A stretch of DNA of 64,000 nucleotides from Pholis gunnellus (Eukaryota > Chordata > Actinopteri > Perciformes > Pholidae): assembly GCA_910591455.2 (NCBI GenBank), contig OU342808.1, positions 9,395,904 to 9,459,903 of the forward strand. Reading direction: 5' to 3'. The position numbers and the translations under genes are program-made. The notes beneath the pieces are model-generated. The model did no database searches. It was not told where the DNA came from and saw only the letters and a program-made list of their open reading frames with translations. Within the stretch, counting starts at the first letter, position 1. Each line of letters opens with the position of its first letter. Of the stretch, positions 25,601 to 38,596 are shown piece by piece.

Positions 25601-28265
25601 GCATTAAATTCGGCCTTCTCATGTTGCCTTTGTAGTGTTTAGGTTCTCTTATCGGTGGTCTGTTTCATTCAAACAGTAAAGGGAAAAACATTATGGCGTG
25701 CAACAACGGTTTTACTGTATCTAAGTTTTCCGTCACTCTGTTTAAATCATTTCCAACCATTTCTAAACGTTCAATAGAATAGTCATGTATGCCGTAGTGA
25801 GTCATCTTCAAACAACGTATTCTGTCGTTTAGGTCTGAGGGCGTGTTGGTGAAATCGAGGCTTCATCTGTGTTTCTTTGTCAAGAATATGAGAATCACTT
25901 CCTATTCAGCGACAACTGATAAGCATACCGATTTCAATAACAAAAGGCCCGTCTTTCTTTCTGGAGAGTTGAAACCTGAATAAATACCTCAGTGTGGCTG
26001 TCTGAAGTGTGTGAGGCTAAAAGACGGGGTTATCTGAATCTGCAACGCAGATGTAACCCGAAACCTCTCAAGTCACAGCAACACACACACAAGCTCAAGA
26101 GCCAGACTCCAGCAAAGAGACGGAAACCGACTTAAGTGGTTAGTCAAACCGTTTTGTCATTTAGCCGCTAGCCACATTACATGCACTCTCTCTTTCGCCT
26201 TGCAAATTTTCTTGCATCTCGTGTCCCATTTGGCTTCTGTAGTGAAATCAAAAGCCCTGTAATAAGACGGAGATGTTGCCAACAACTCCGGTCCTCCCTC
26301 TGGCTCCGACGAGCAGGGAGACGGGCAGGCATGCACCCAGGAAACCACGCAGACACAAAGACGCACAGTGAACGATGCACAACAGACACAACAATATATT
26401 TTTGCTGGATGAAAAAACAAACCATCAATACATTAAATTACTCACCATTTTTGCCATTCAGAGATCATTCTGCAATGCAATATAGCAGAAGCTGTTTCCG
26501 CCTGTGCCAGTGCAATGATCATTTAGATCAAATAAGTATCGCCTCTCTGTATCCATCCATTTATGAGAGATGGGTAGTGTAAAGTCAGAAACTAACTATC
26601 GCCATTAAAGAAAATGAGTATATTATAATGATAATGACTTCAATAAAACACACTGAGCATTGCAACTATATATAATTAAGGGTTGAAAACTAAATTTATG
26701 TTGAGATGGCTGAAAATCCAGCTTTGTCAGACGCATGAAAGAAAAGACACACATTCTACTAAGAGAAACACGTCCACACAAAGCGGCAGCTCAATAGCAC
26801 AGCTGGGGAACAGAGCACTTCTTCTAATCTCCGGCTGGAACGATCTTAATGTGACAGGTTCAGGAAAATACTGGTCCTGTGGGGATCTCTGGGGCTGCAC
26901 ACGGCGCAGTCTGAGAGAGCGTCGGTTCATCAGGGCAACCTCGCATTTACATAAGATTCAGGCATTTCAACAGCTCACTCCGAGTTGACAACTTTTGTCA
27001 AAACATGGCTACATTTTTACTGTATTTGTAATATTGTGTTTGTATATTGTATACTGTATGTGCACGCTTGTAACTAGCCTTTGCTTGGGAGAATGTGTGC
27101 CTGTTTACTGTCAGAATTCGTCGAAGTTCAAATCAAAACGTTTGGAACATGAACTCTAGTGGCACTATGAAGACAGATGCAGTGACAGTTAGATTGCCAA
27201 CTTGAAAATCAAAGCAGTGCACTCCAAATGTGTCACAACGGATGGACAAGCTGTCATTGAAAGACCGCAGTAAAAAATGGGCATTAAGTCAAATTTAATA
27301 AAAATATAAAAATGTGAGTGACATAAAGACCTGGGACCAATATATATATGAGGCGGGTTAAAGGAGGAGAACACATCTACAACAGTGACCACTGTCTCCT
27401 GTGAAACTTTGCTCCTGATGGTCCTGGGTGAGCAAAAATGAATGACACCGTTTGATAGACGCAAACTTGTCAGACAATGTGCTGTTCAAGGACCAGTCTT
27501 GGATGGATGGCCAGAGACACAAAAACGTCCTAACACCAGCACAGTCACTGATTGGTGTAATTGTCCCTGGTGGGTGGGAAAGTACTGTTTCCTACATGTG
27601 AATATGTACAAAATCACATTTCCCTTTAGACAAACTGACGTATACCTGGAACAGCCCTCCATACCTTATTCTCCGCTAACAACTGTGACCTGAATATGTC
27701 ACGAGCTATTCTCAAACTGCTACAACACTGCCCACTGAATGGTGAGCTGTAATCTGAGGCACAAGCTCAGATCACACTGTGGATGCTGCTGCACAGCTGC
27801 TGCTCCGAGTGATTCCGCACTGTAGGAGAAAAGCAGAATAAGCTCCAGACCCCTGTGACCCTCAATAGGAAAAAATGGTTCAATAAAACGGATGCCTAGT
27901 CTATAATAACTTAAAAGTTAAAGCGCGGTAATCATCTTTAAAGCTCTTTGTGAGCATCACAGTCACCGAAGGCGACCCAAAGTGGAACTTCAAGATTGAT
28001 GAATTGAAAGAAGCGGAGAAGTGACAGAGTGTGAATATTGATGGGATATGTAGGTTCAAACAGACCAGCTAGTGTTTTGCTAGCGTGATAGGGTGTCTGT
28101 TGGAGGACTATATTTAGGTGCCCCCGCCCCCCCTCCCCAAGCTGTGACGAGGCTTGATTCCTCTGTGCTTCGCTTTAAATGGACTCTTCTAAAAGAATTA
28201 TCTGCTGTCGCTACAATTCTCTATGGACACTGAAGACCGTATAAAACATTTCATCCCCCATTCCA

Positions 28266-28266
<1 letters not shown>

Positions 28267-28315
<49 letters not shown>
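28267..28315. repeat. (CA)n microsatellite
   Basis: About 24 CA units. Confidence 0.97.
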
Positions 28316-28320
<5 letters not shown>

Positions 28321-29179
28321 CTCGAGACTGTCCGCTGCTATTCAGAAGATGAAAATAGTTGATGGAAACGACTTGTATTAACGTATTAGCACTACATGAT
28401 CATGGTGATATAAACTTATATAAAGATATGTCTCTCTTATTCAGCAGCTCTGCAGTCCCACACCAATCTCCTCCACTGCAACTGCACTTTTGCGATAAAC
28501 ATTAAATCAATCTCTTCTGTGTTGTGTTGTTTGTTGTGACACTTTCTCTCAGCTCACACCCAGCTTTCCTGGACCTCTGACACCTCGCAAATAGAATTTT
28601 ACTTCGAGAGCGGAGAGCTGGAGAGAGAGGGAGAAAGACGGAGAGATAGAAAGAAAGAAGAACTGACAGTATGCGAGGGAAAACGCAGCGGAGACTGAGG
28701 GGCAGGGCGAGAAGAAGGATACAATAGAGAAGGCAGGCAAATACAGCAGAGGAAGAGAACAATGAGGATGAAGGAGGGAAAAACACAACAAAGAAAGCAA
28801 ATAGCTGATGTTGTGCTTACATTTCCGTCTCTCCATTTATCAACCTCTGGCATTCTCTCACAGTGATCAACTTTGTTCTCTAAGGCTTTGTAGTTCCTCC
28901 TGTAAAGCTTTTCTCTTTTTTCACATTTAGAGCAAGAAAAAGGGATTTTGATGTTGCTTTCCACTGTTTGTTGCCCCAAGCTGGCGACCTTGGCTTTGAA
29001 AATTATGCAGTTGAAAATCTTTGGAAAGTAAACAAGACAGACTACCAGGGAGAAGGAATAGAAAACAGATGCCAGGACATGGCAGAGGTGCTGAATTTGG
29101 CTTCGGGAAACAAAACACATTGACATGTTGAGTATACGCTTTACATTGTATAATTGGGTAAGACTGTTCCACAAGGATT

Positions 29180-29186
<7 letters not shown>

Positions 29187-29210
<24 letters not shown>
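29187..29210. repeat. (TA)n microsatellite
   Basis: About 12 TA units. Confidence 0.95.
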
Positions 29211-29830
29211 GTATAAACCTCCAGCTTAAAACCACCAAAGACCACCACCTAGGTGCAGAAAAGTACATACATTTAAAAATATACATCTGTTATCAAAATG
29301 AATCACTCTATTCTAAACCAAGGCACGCGTTTGCTCACACACATGCATAAACAGAGCAGCCAGGAGTGAATCTGGAGGAGGAACGAGATCCTGTAAAGGC
29401 TGTGTAGAGCTGGTTGGGGGATTGCCAGGGACAGGAAGAGAGAGAAATGAAAGGAGAGAAGAAGAAAAAAGGAGAAAGGGGGGGGATTAGCTCTACTAGC
29501 ACACACAAGGTAACCAGGTTATGGGGAGAAATCCGGTTCAGGTAGAATGCATGTGCGTGCTCTGTGAGGACCGGGTTACTGTTTACATGTCATTGGTCAT
29601 TAATCACATTTTCCACTACTGTTATATAACACTACCCACTACTATATCTGAACCAAGGCTGGCATCATTTGAAGGTGTTAGTGACATACACACATCACTA
29701 TGTATTACATGTAGTTTATTAGTCGTATTTAATCTGCTAAATATCCTGTATACAGTATCTTCTTGATCTGTTGTCTCATCCTTCTCTCATAAATAATCTA
29801 AATATTTGTAGTCTTGATTTATGATACCAG

Positions 29831-29835
<5 letters not shown>

Positions 29836-29895
<60 letters not shown>
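29836..29895. repeat. (TA)n microsatellite
   Basis: About 30 TA units. It is self-complementary and likely to form cruciform structures or be unstable. Confidence 0.97.
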
Positions 29896-29898
<3 letters not shown>

Positions 29899-32800
29899 TG
29901 TTTGACCCATCACCTTCCACTGACCTACTCTTCTTGCAGTTAATGTTTTATTAAATAGTGCGGGGGACATCATAAAAGCCCCCGGCAATCTCACACCAAC
30001 ACTGCTAAACATTCTGCCTTCAGACCAGTTAACTATTTATATAGTTCAACCACATTATCAATAGAGAGGCTTATTGTTCTTCTCTGTCACTTTTAGATTA
30101 CCACGAGTTTTCCAAGAAGAGTCAAACTCTGTGCTATGCTACTTCATGTTATTATATTGACACATTCATACATTTTCTGGTACGTGAATTGCTTTTGAAT
30201 ACAAGCTTAAATCCTCTCTCTTGTTGGTACGTCTCTGAATTTATAAGACACTTTGAAACCTTTTAAAATGTCATATAGACTTGAAACCACTCACCATCTC
30301 CACACATGCCAATATGTACAGTGCTCTGAAACCCCAAACAGATTCCCATCAAACATCATCTCCATCTAAGAGCCACTGGAACAGCTTGCTGACAGTCAGT
30401 TCGTTCAACACATGATCTGTGTTTTAGTTACTGCACTGCACCAGTGGCCTCCTTGAACACATATGCACTAAAGCAAAATGTATGCAGAGCCACAAACAAG
30501 CACACAAACACAAACAATGAAAGCGCAAGAGGTTGAGTAACACAGCATAACAATAGCGTGATATTCAGGCTGCCACTCGTCTCGTCTCCCTTCTTTGTTC
30601 CTCCCACTGCAATCAATGTAGATCAAAACTGGTCCTCAGTGGCAACTCTGGGTAGAGCCAAAGAGCCGAATCTAAACTGTTGTCTAAAAGAGTTGTGAAA
30701 AGTTTGCAATTGACTTAAAGTGACTAAATAAATTACCAAGTATTTATACTACTTTTACCCATTACACGCCCTCTGAGACCTCCACCTGTTTACCCCTACC
30801 GGTCAGTAAACAAGGAAAGGACAAAGTGTGTCCAGAGGCCAACATCATTTAATCCAAATAGGCTTAATAATCAACGCCAGCATGATAAACAAAACTATAT
30901 TTTTCCCTCCATACAAATTTCAAAATTTTCTGCTCAAATGCATCATCATTCAGTGGCCTAGCTGTTGTTATATGAACATCATTTTTTTCAACACAATTTT
31001 ACAAAATCTGTGGATTTATCAAAGCTTTTATTATATAAAAAATGGGTTGGCACACAGATAAAGTTTAAGTAAATGTGAGAGGCCACTGGGGCCATTTACG
31101 CCTTTCCTCAAGTTGACTCTAATGCCTGTTTGCTCCAACCCGGATTCTTCCTTTTTTTAATTGGCATAACTTGGGATCACATTTCTTTCTCACTCATATT
31201 TACCGAGCTTCCCATCTCCATCTATTTAATTATCGCCTTTTCTGCAAACAACTCTCGTCCTCTCTCCTTTTACTTCCTTTCACCGTCTCTCTTTCTCTTC
31301 CCATCTCATCGAGTTATTTCAAGCACCACTTCCGTTTGTTGCTTAGTTACTTATGAGAAAACCAGATTGAGAAATCATCTGTGGCATCTGCTTCGCACTA
31401 TTGGAAAACAATCTGAATTTTGTGATGGATACTGTTAGATGAAATGTGTGTAACATGATGACATAATTATAGTTTTACCTGGTTTCTTTACGCTGTTGTC
31501 ACAACAATGTGACCTGATAGCAAGAAACACTGATTCAAAGTGTGGGCTGAAAGGTTTTCCTTTGTTCACTTCCACCAGATTGATGGCCTCAGACATACCG
31601 AGTTTTGAATGCGCCTTTGGTTGAAAATCCAGAAAAGCAGTTTTTCAGCCTGACATTAAAAACATTTCTCAATCGTATTCACTTTTGAATCTAAAGTGTT
31701 CAAACCCCGTCTCTCTCCTTCTGCCCTGTAGCCGTTTTCACTCGATGAGCTATCAGTGCAACACGTTTCCAGTCTAACGCTGCTTTTGGGAAATCGTGCA
31801 TCATGATGGACTTATATGCTATTTAATATGACAGCTCCATTCTCTTTAACGTTCCCTCCCCCTCTTCATAGCTGTGGTTTAGGTTCTTCTTTTATACTTC
31901 AGTCTGGGTTTAAGTGCTTTAATTATCAATGTAACCCTGAAATCCGACTGTGCAAGTAGCAATGTGGGTAAGTACATAAGAAAAGTTTTCAATAAAAAAA
32001 AACCAAAAGGAAATAGGAAGTTTTCAGAGATAATGAAAACTACAAATCTCAGTGTTTATTTTTCATTTAAAGAACAGAGCTCATAAATGTCTTATGAGCA
32101 TCTGCCTGATCTCAGCACAGCCTGAATAAGAACTGAAGGAGCTGGTAAATTATTTCTGAGGTCTTCATAAGGAAAAGAAAGTGCATGTAGCTGTATGAAC
32201 CAAATCACGGCTGTGTATTGTTAGGAACACCACAACGCTGTTCCACTTCAGCACGGCTAGTTGTATTATGATGGCAATAAGGTTTGGAAAGCCAAATTTG
32301 CTATAAATTGACAAACTACAGTGTCTTTTTTTAAATGCAATATGCACACGTTTTGATAAAGGAAAGAAAATGAGAATGTTATTGTAAAGCAGTAAGTCAA
32401 ATTAAATGCAAAAACGTGCATATACTGTATCTCCAGGCTGGTTAGAGAACACACACACACACACATACACACATACACAATTGTCTTGATTGAAGTATCC
32501 ACATTGGAACAGCATGTGGTAGCCGGTTGTAATCGTATAACAACAATGTGTGCCTGTGCCCATGTTCTACTTTGGTGAATTGCAGTAGATGTGGCGCTGT
32601 GCTACAGGAAAAGGTGCGGGTGCCAGTAACATCCATGCAGTGCAGAGGGGAGTTTAAGGGATACCTGGCTTTGTATCTGCCTGCTCAAACCATGTGCACC
32701 AAAAGCACATTTTGCAATGAACAGTTGTATGTTTCCACAGGATAAGGAAAACAGCTATTTGAATGGCCATAATTACCATATTCCTTCTAAACCCAACCCT

Positions 32801-33699
32801 TGAGCCCCACCAATGAGCTGCAATAATTCATCGAGTCAGAATTTGACAAAATAGACCTTTCATAGACCGTGTAGTGTCCTGTTCACAAACTGGAGCATGT
32901 GATGCTTGAGAGAGTCTGGCCCGTCATTTGAAGGAAAACGCCAATAAGCTATCCTCCTGCCAAACACACTAGGACACAGTTCCTTTGATGAAGCTGATGC
33001 AAAGAGCCGAGGTTCTGCATTTATCCGTCTGAACAGTGACACAATGCACTGTGCATCGTTTGTCAATCTTGTTTTTGTCTGTCTGTGTGAGAACTTACAA
33101 CAAAGCCGTGTTTCATCACAAAGTCTGGTTGGAAAAGAAAGGACAGGAAAAACACAGAGAACTAGAGGAGATGTTAGAGAGAGGTGAGAAGACGAATCGG
33201 GCAGACAGGTGATTCAATTCCTACTCATGTTCTTCAGTGACCTCATATTGACCCAATCAAAGAGGCTACAAGATATACAGACAAACCAAAGATGGACAAG
33301 AGATACCTAAAAAACTCTTCTTCCTCCTCTATTTCCTCTCTCCTCTTTGAACCTCTGTTCCCCCTCTGATGCGTCTCCCTGTTGGGTCATTTTCTTTTTC
33401 AAACTTGTTCAGAATTGAGGAAGGGGGGAAATTGCTACAGTAGTTTTAATAATTGAAAATGCTGCTTCTACTTCACATAATGTCTTTGGTCTGAAATAAA
33501 GAGAGGGTAAAAGGCAAAGCCCCACGCTGGACTTTATGTTTAGTATTAAGTTAGTATTTTATGAGACCCAAGACAAAGAGGGAGATAAAAAAGAAGTTAA
33601 GATACATTTAAAGTAAAGGCAGCCGGTTTCTACAAAAGTCCTTAACCCTTTTCTTTACTAAAATTGTGTCGTGTTTGCATTTGTAGTTGTGTTTTTTAA

Positions 33700-34010
33700 T
33701 GTCTATCTTATGATACTTTATACTTCTACTCCATTACATTTCAGAGGAGAATATTGAACCTTTTTCTCCACCTATCTTACAGATGTAGTTACTAGTTACT
33801 TTACTTCAGATATACTGTAAGTAGCTCCACCTTGATCAGCTACAATAGCTCAATTCTACAATCAAATAATGTCATATACAATCATTTATCAGTCAAAGGT
33901 GCAAGGCAAGTACTTTTGCTTTTGACCCTTTAAAGTAATTTAGCTCTTAATACGTATTTATTTTACTGAAGAAGACTTTCAAATTAAGAACAAGTACTTT
34001 TACATGCTGT
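33700..34010. mobile_element. Tol2/hAT-like non-autonomous element, degenerate
   Basis: The segment carries word patterns I recognise from a very common teleost interspersed repeat: ATACTTCTACTCCATTACAT, TTTCAGAGG, TAGTTACTAGTTACTTTAC, then AAGTACTTTTGCTTTTGA and ACAAGTACTTTTACATG. The repeated ACTTTTACT/AAGTAC motif is characteristic of Tol2-related hAT termini and their short derivatives. Clean inverted ends and an 8-bp duplication are not visible, so boundaries are approximate. Confidence 0.55.
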
Positions 34011-34014
34011 AGTT

Positions 34015-36220
34015 GACGTGAAGACTGCTTGCGAGTGAATTACAAAGTGCCTCTGCATTTGCTTTTCTTAGTGTGTCGGCAATGGACATATAAGTTAACC
34101 TTTCACAAAATAAATAAATAAATTCAATATGAAGTACAATCTATAATGTGTTCCTCCATTTGATTCGTGTGAATTCCTTCCTGGGGGACTCGTGTCCTGA
34201 AATGAGCTGAATTGCTCAATAATACTTGTGAAATAACATGATAGCTCGATTATTGTGATCGGTGTGAGTCAGCGACAGTGTCTGGCTTCTAAAAATGATG
34301 AAACGATCATGGGCTGCTTGTACCGCTTGTCATCAAAAGTCAAGTAAGGCAGATCAAGCTGGCTCTTTTCATGGCATCACATTTGATGCCAATGACAAGC
34401 GCCAGCAGCACCTAGCCTGCATGTTGGCAGAGCAGGTAGCTGACAACACCTCATCAGGTCCCATTAATGTGCTGCCAAGACAGGTGAAGGGAACGCATTG
34501 GCACTGGTGATGCTACTGCTGGTTACATTTACCGAACAGCTTTCCAGGTCAGTTGGGAGGATTCTTCCATGGAAAAATATTACCTTTAATAAGAGCTCTA
34601 TAAACCAACAACACATTTGAATTTCAAATGTAATAATCTGGTTGCCCTGAAAAGTACAATATGAAGCTTTGGTTTGGTTTGGGAAGACAGCCCACAGAAC
34701 TCGGCACCTGTGCCTGCTGGACATCAATGCCTGAAACTAAGGCATTTAAAAGCTGTAGTCGCTGAAAGAAAAAAGAAACAAAAAGAAAGAAAAGCAGAAA
34801 ACAAAGCGCATTCACATTCAAAGCCTGGAGGATGAGGTGTTGCATTTGGCTAAACATTTGATTTCACAACTTCTTTTGCTCCTTCCTGCTAGTCCTAGAG
34901 GAGAGAAGCTGTTCTTTTCGGCCGACACTTGTTAAAAAACGTGGAAGGTGTTTTCTGTGTCTTTGTTCTGCTGCTTCCCGTTGATATTTCTGTGATCTGT
35001 TTATTCTTTTTGTGCAACATACTCACTGAAATAATGTGACAGCGTACACATGATGCCATCAGGCTAGTTAGTAAGCTTTGTGGCCATGCAGTGATCTTGT
35101 ATGGAGTGATCTGTTGCATTCTAGGTTGCCCTCATCGTATCATCAGTTCATGATATTTTGAGGAATTGGAGAGTTATCTGAGAGGGTGGAGAGAAGGATG
35201 GCTTTTTTTTTTTTTTTACATGGAGGGATGTACTTCACCTTTTTTTTCCCTTCATAAAGGCCATGGCACCCTCTGGGTCCTCTGGAAAATACAACTTTAA
35301 AATCAAACTACTCACCCAACATAGATACCAAATCGTAGCTGAACCATAAAATGACCTGTTGGTTTCCTCGATATCAGTCAAAATATTTCAGCATAGCAGT
35401 GTGTGCAGTGCAGACCTCTCGAAAGTTGGCATAATGTGAAAGACGGTCTGCTTATCTTGACTACACTAAGGAGATCCAACCAAGGCAGCTGGCAGAGGCA
35501 GGAGCCCAGCTCAACCGATATGAGATAGTGGTGCTGCTCTACCGTTCCTGTCTCACTCTGCCAAAGGCATTCCCTTCAGACTACAGCCACTATCCATTGC
35601 ATAACAACCTAAAAAGACATGCACATAAACCAGAAACATCCAACCACATGTCTTAAGGCCTCAGTACAAACCTGCTGTTGCTCTTTAGATTAAAGTGCAT
35701 AATATGTACTCATGTTGGGCTGTCAAGGACATCTTTCTCATCTTTGTCCCGCTGTGCACCAACTACTAAACCAACAAAACCCTTCCAATATCTGCTGCTA
35801 TAAGATGACAGCTGTTACTGTGTGCATTACAGGCCAAGAGAAAAGTAGAAGAAAGGCACCGAGTCTAAATTCTAGACGTTTTTTTCCCCCAACTTTACAA
35901 GGTGTGGTAACATCGTTCAGGGATTTATTTCCTGCCTTTTGCCGTCACAGGGTTAGCCCTGAAACACAGCGAAGCAGCACTGTGATGACGGGATCATCAG
36001 AAATATACATGCATCTTTACGTTGACATATAACCTCAGGCTTTTATTCTAAAAACCTCTATTGTAGGTCGCATGCAATGGCCAGCTTGACTGGGCACGGC
36101 CCGAGTTGACAATGAACGGCCCGAGTTGACAATGTCAGTAAAAACTATACACAACAAAGTTAAGATAATAAGACATCAGTTTTGAGGTAAACTGACGATT
36201 ATCTAGACGTAACTTTATAA
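34015..36220. other. Intronic stretch, no confirmed gene
   Basis: Unique DNA with poly-T and poly-A short runs. A 222-bp open stretch at 35435-35656 looks protein-like but has no early ATG and no recognised family. A short direct duplication of about 20 bp containing CGGCCCGAGTTGACAATG occurs at about 36100-36138. Confidence 0.6.
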
Positions 36221-36228
36221 AAAAACAC

Positions 36229-36982
36229 TAAAGATGCACCAATTGCAATTTCTCTCTTTTTAGACTGATCTGCAGATTACATTTTTTTCCAGGAATTTTA
36301 ATGATAGCAAAGATTCACGACTAACTTTTTTCACCACCATCCCGAAAAAGTATTTCAACGGTCCTGAAGACAGTGTAAACTATCACAAATTCTAAATGTT
36401 ATCGGTTTTCTTTGGTATTGTCATCCAGAGTGGTTATTTGCTTTAGTTTATTATGACTATCGTATTGTTATTAAAACCTGGCATTAGTAGTTTTAATTAT
36501 ATATTGTAAGCTTTGTGATTATAAGGTCATGATTCCCTTTCACAACTGTGTTTATTCTAGTTTTCCCACCAAAAACTACATCATACAAGATCATCATTTA
36601 AACACATCATGATTAAGTTATAATTTACATTCGCTCACAAATAATTTCTTATGAATAGAGCTTAAACTCATCATAATGCAAGTCAATGCGACCTCTGTTA
36701 ACATGACCTGCTCGCTCCGTTACATGCAGGACTGTGGTAGGCAGACACCGGTCACTGACAACAGCATGGGAATGAATTACAATATAATAAGTGTCTGAAT
36801 AAATGAGTTGTTCCAAATGTTTTAAGGTTCTTTCTCCGTGGCTTATTTTGTACTTGTAGATGTCACAGATTGCGAGCTTTATGTCACGTAATGCCACTTT
36901 GTGCCAACGTAAAACTATCATCTGTCACACGTTTGTCAATGTTACCTGACAGGCCGGTCACCGATCGACCAGTGCATCTCTA
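36229..36982. mobile_element. hAT-type non-autonomous DNA transposon (754 bp)
   Basis: The left end reads TAAAGATGCACCAATTG. The right end, reverse-complemented, reads TAGAGATGCACTGGTCGATC. These are diverged inverted repeats of the TAGAGATGCACCGATCG type that is widespread in fish hAT elements, and the right end continues into GGTGACCGGCCTG, also typical. The flanking 8 bp (AAAAACAC and AAAAAAAA) match at only 6 of 8 positions and are low complexity, so the duplication is weak support. No transposase is present inside. Confidence 0.6.
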
Positions 36983-37109
36983 AAAAAAAATGTAAGTGAC
37001 ACCAAAACCCCTGAACTCATTGGCTGAATGGAGTCATTCTCTGCCAATGGCCTAACCTGAAAGTGAAGGTCATTCCCTCTACTGACTGTTGAGGTCAAAC
37101 CGCTGCATC

Positions 37110-37300
37110 AACATCTCGACTCGGATTAAATGTGAATGAGGGCAAATAAACCTGATGGGATTAGCAGACCTTTTAAACAGTACTTCAAATGAGCGGACTA
37201 CATAATTAGCTGCTGTTTAGACACTTCCCCCTGGAATGCATAATGTTTCTCACTTTTCACATTTTGTCTAACCTCTTGCTTCTCCGGTTTCTCTCTAGTA
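37110..37300. promoter_or_regulatory. Candidate conserved non-coding element
   Basis: A repeat-free block with TCGGATTAAATG, GGGATTAGCAG, ACATAATTAGCTG and TGCATAATG, a dense series of homeodomain-like cores. The call is based on composition only. Confidence 0.25.
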
Positions 37301-38388
37301 AGGCTACATTACAGCAGCACTGGAATTTCGTCCCCTAAGGAAACTAAGGCCCATTACACATTACACAGCTTTTCACCCTGCATACTGCATCTATTCACAG
37401 ATACATCGTACACATGCACACACATACCCAGGCACACTTACATAATACGTTCACAGTGCGTTAACGCATGCGAGCGCACACACAGTCCAACATACTGTAC
37501 GGTGCAGTGAGGTGACCCTTATATCACACATACAGTATGAGTACACACACACATGTCTAATGTGGTTCGACTGCACAGTAATGCGCTGGGGTGAGATGGC
37601 TGTCCAGTGTGCATGACCCTCGGCAACTACAGAGAGATGGAAAAATAAGACTGTCTGCTCTCGTATTCTGCTGAGCTGCACAGCTAGACAGGACGGCCCT
37701 CAATAGGGTATGTGTGTCTGTGTGGGTAAACAGCTGACTGCCTAGCTCTACCACTTCTAGTGTGTGTACAGTACATCTGATATATTCATGCAGGCAGAAA
37801 TACAGGACATTTGCATTTTGCAGTGCTGCTATCAGCATCCCATATAACAATTCCAGTTGAACTCATCGAAACCTATTTGAAATCTGTTCAAATCACTGTT
37901 ATCACATTTATTTTAAACGATGGAATTTGCACGTTACATTTCCTTTGTGTTACATCGAGATTCAATTTTCCCATAATGCCTTAGTAAGCCTGGCTGTATC
38001 GTTCCAGTATGGATTGTATAACCTTCATGTAACACTGAATGAACCTGAACCTTTGTTGACAGAATGTAATCCTCATACAACTCTCTCACATGCACATACA
38101 TGCAAATAAACATTCACAAATCCATGACCCAGTACACAAACAGGTTCAAACTATCACTACAGTATGACCGTCGATAAAAAGGAGTTAGACTGTGAAGGTG
38201 CATTAATTCCACAGCTCTCTATTGACTTAAGTCAGTTCCCCTTTAATGCTGTATGTTGACTTTGGACTTGTGCTGCCTTGTAGCCACATCATACTAATCC
38301 AGTCATGCTCCCTCTTACCACTAAACCTTTCCTAAATTACAGCATTGTCCTATTGTGTATGTCCTGCTCTAAGCTCTGCTTACTCCCC

Positions 38389-38393
<5 letters not shown>

Positions 38394-38438
<45 letters not shown>
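38394..38438. repeat. (GT)n microsatellite
   Basis: About 22 GT units. It forms an inverted pair with the (CA)n tract about 110 bp to the right. Confidence 0.97.
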
Positions 38439-38440
<2 letters not shown>

Positions 38441-38545
38441 TTTACTTGTGTGGGTGCAATAATGTGCATTATAGTTTTGGGATAATGACAGATAGATGAT
38501 TTGGGAATGGAACACAAATCAGAGTGACATTTCCTTTGAAGCATC

Positions 38546-38548
<3 letters not shown>

Positions 38549-38590
<42 letters not shown>
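38549..38590. repeat. (CA)n microsatellite
   Basis: About 21 CA units, complementary to the (GT)n at 38394-38438. Confidence 0.97.

Positions 38591-38596
<6 letters not shown>

Larger units (their letters stand above)
14365..33690. other. Long intronic stretch, no gene seen
   Basis: About 19 kb of mostly unique sequence. Simple repeats are a poly-G (16219-16244), (CA)n (16461-16501), (GT)n (19207-19315), (CA)n (22569-22600), (CA)n (28267-28315) and (TA)n (29187-29210, 29836-29895). A low-repeat block at 19800-20410 is flagged as a possible enhancer. Repeated GTTGAA/CAACA words around 23690-23850 resemble decayed transposon DNA. No supported protein-coding or RNA gene was found on either strand. 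Confidence 0.65.

Noticed and set aside
28599..29174. 191-residue open frame on the minus strand
   Set aside because: Half of it is a Ser/Leu/Phe-rich translation of purine-rich DNA. No domain is recognisable and no splice or promoter context was seen. Chance is the simplest explanation.
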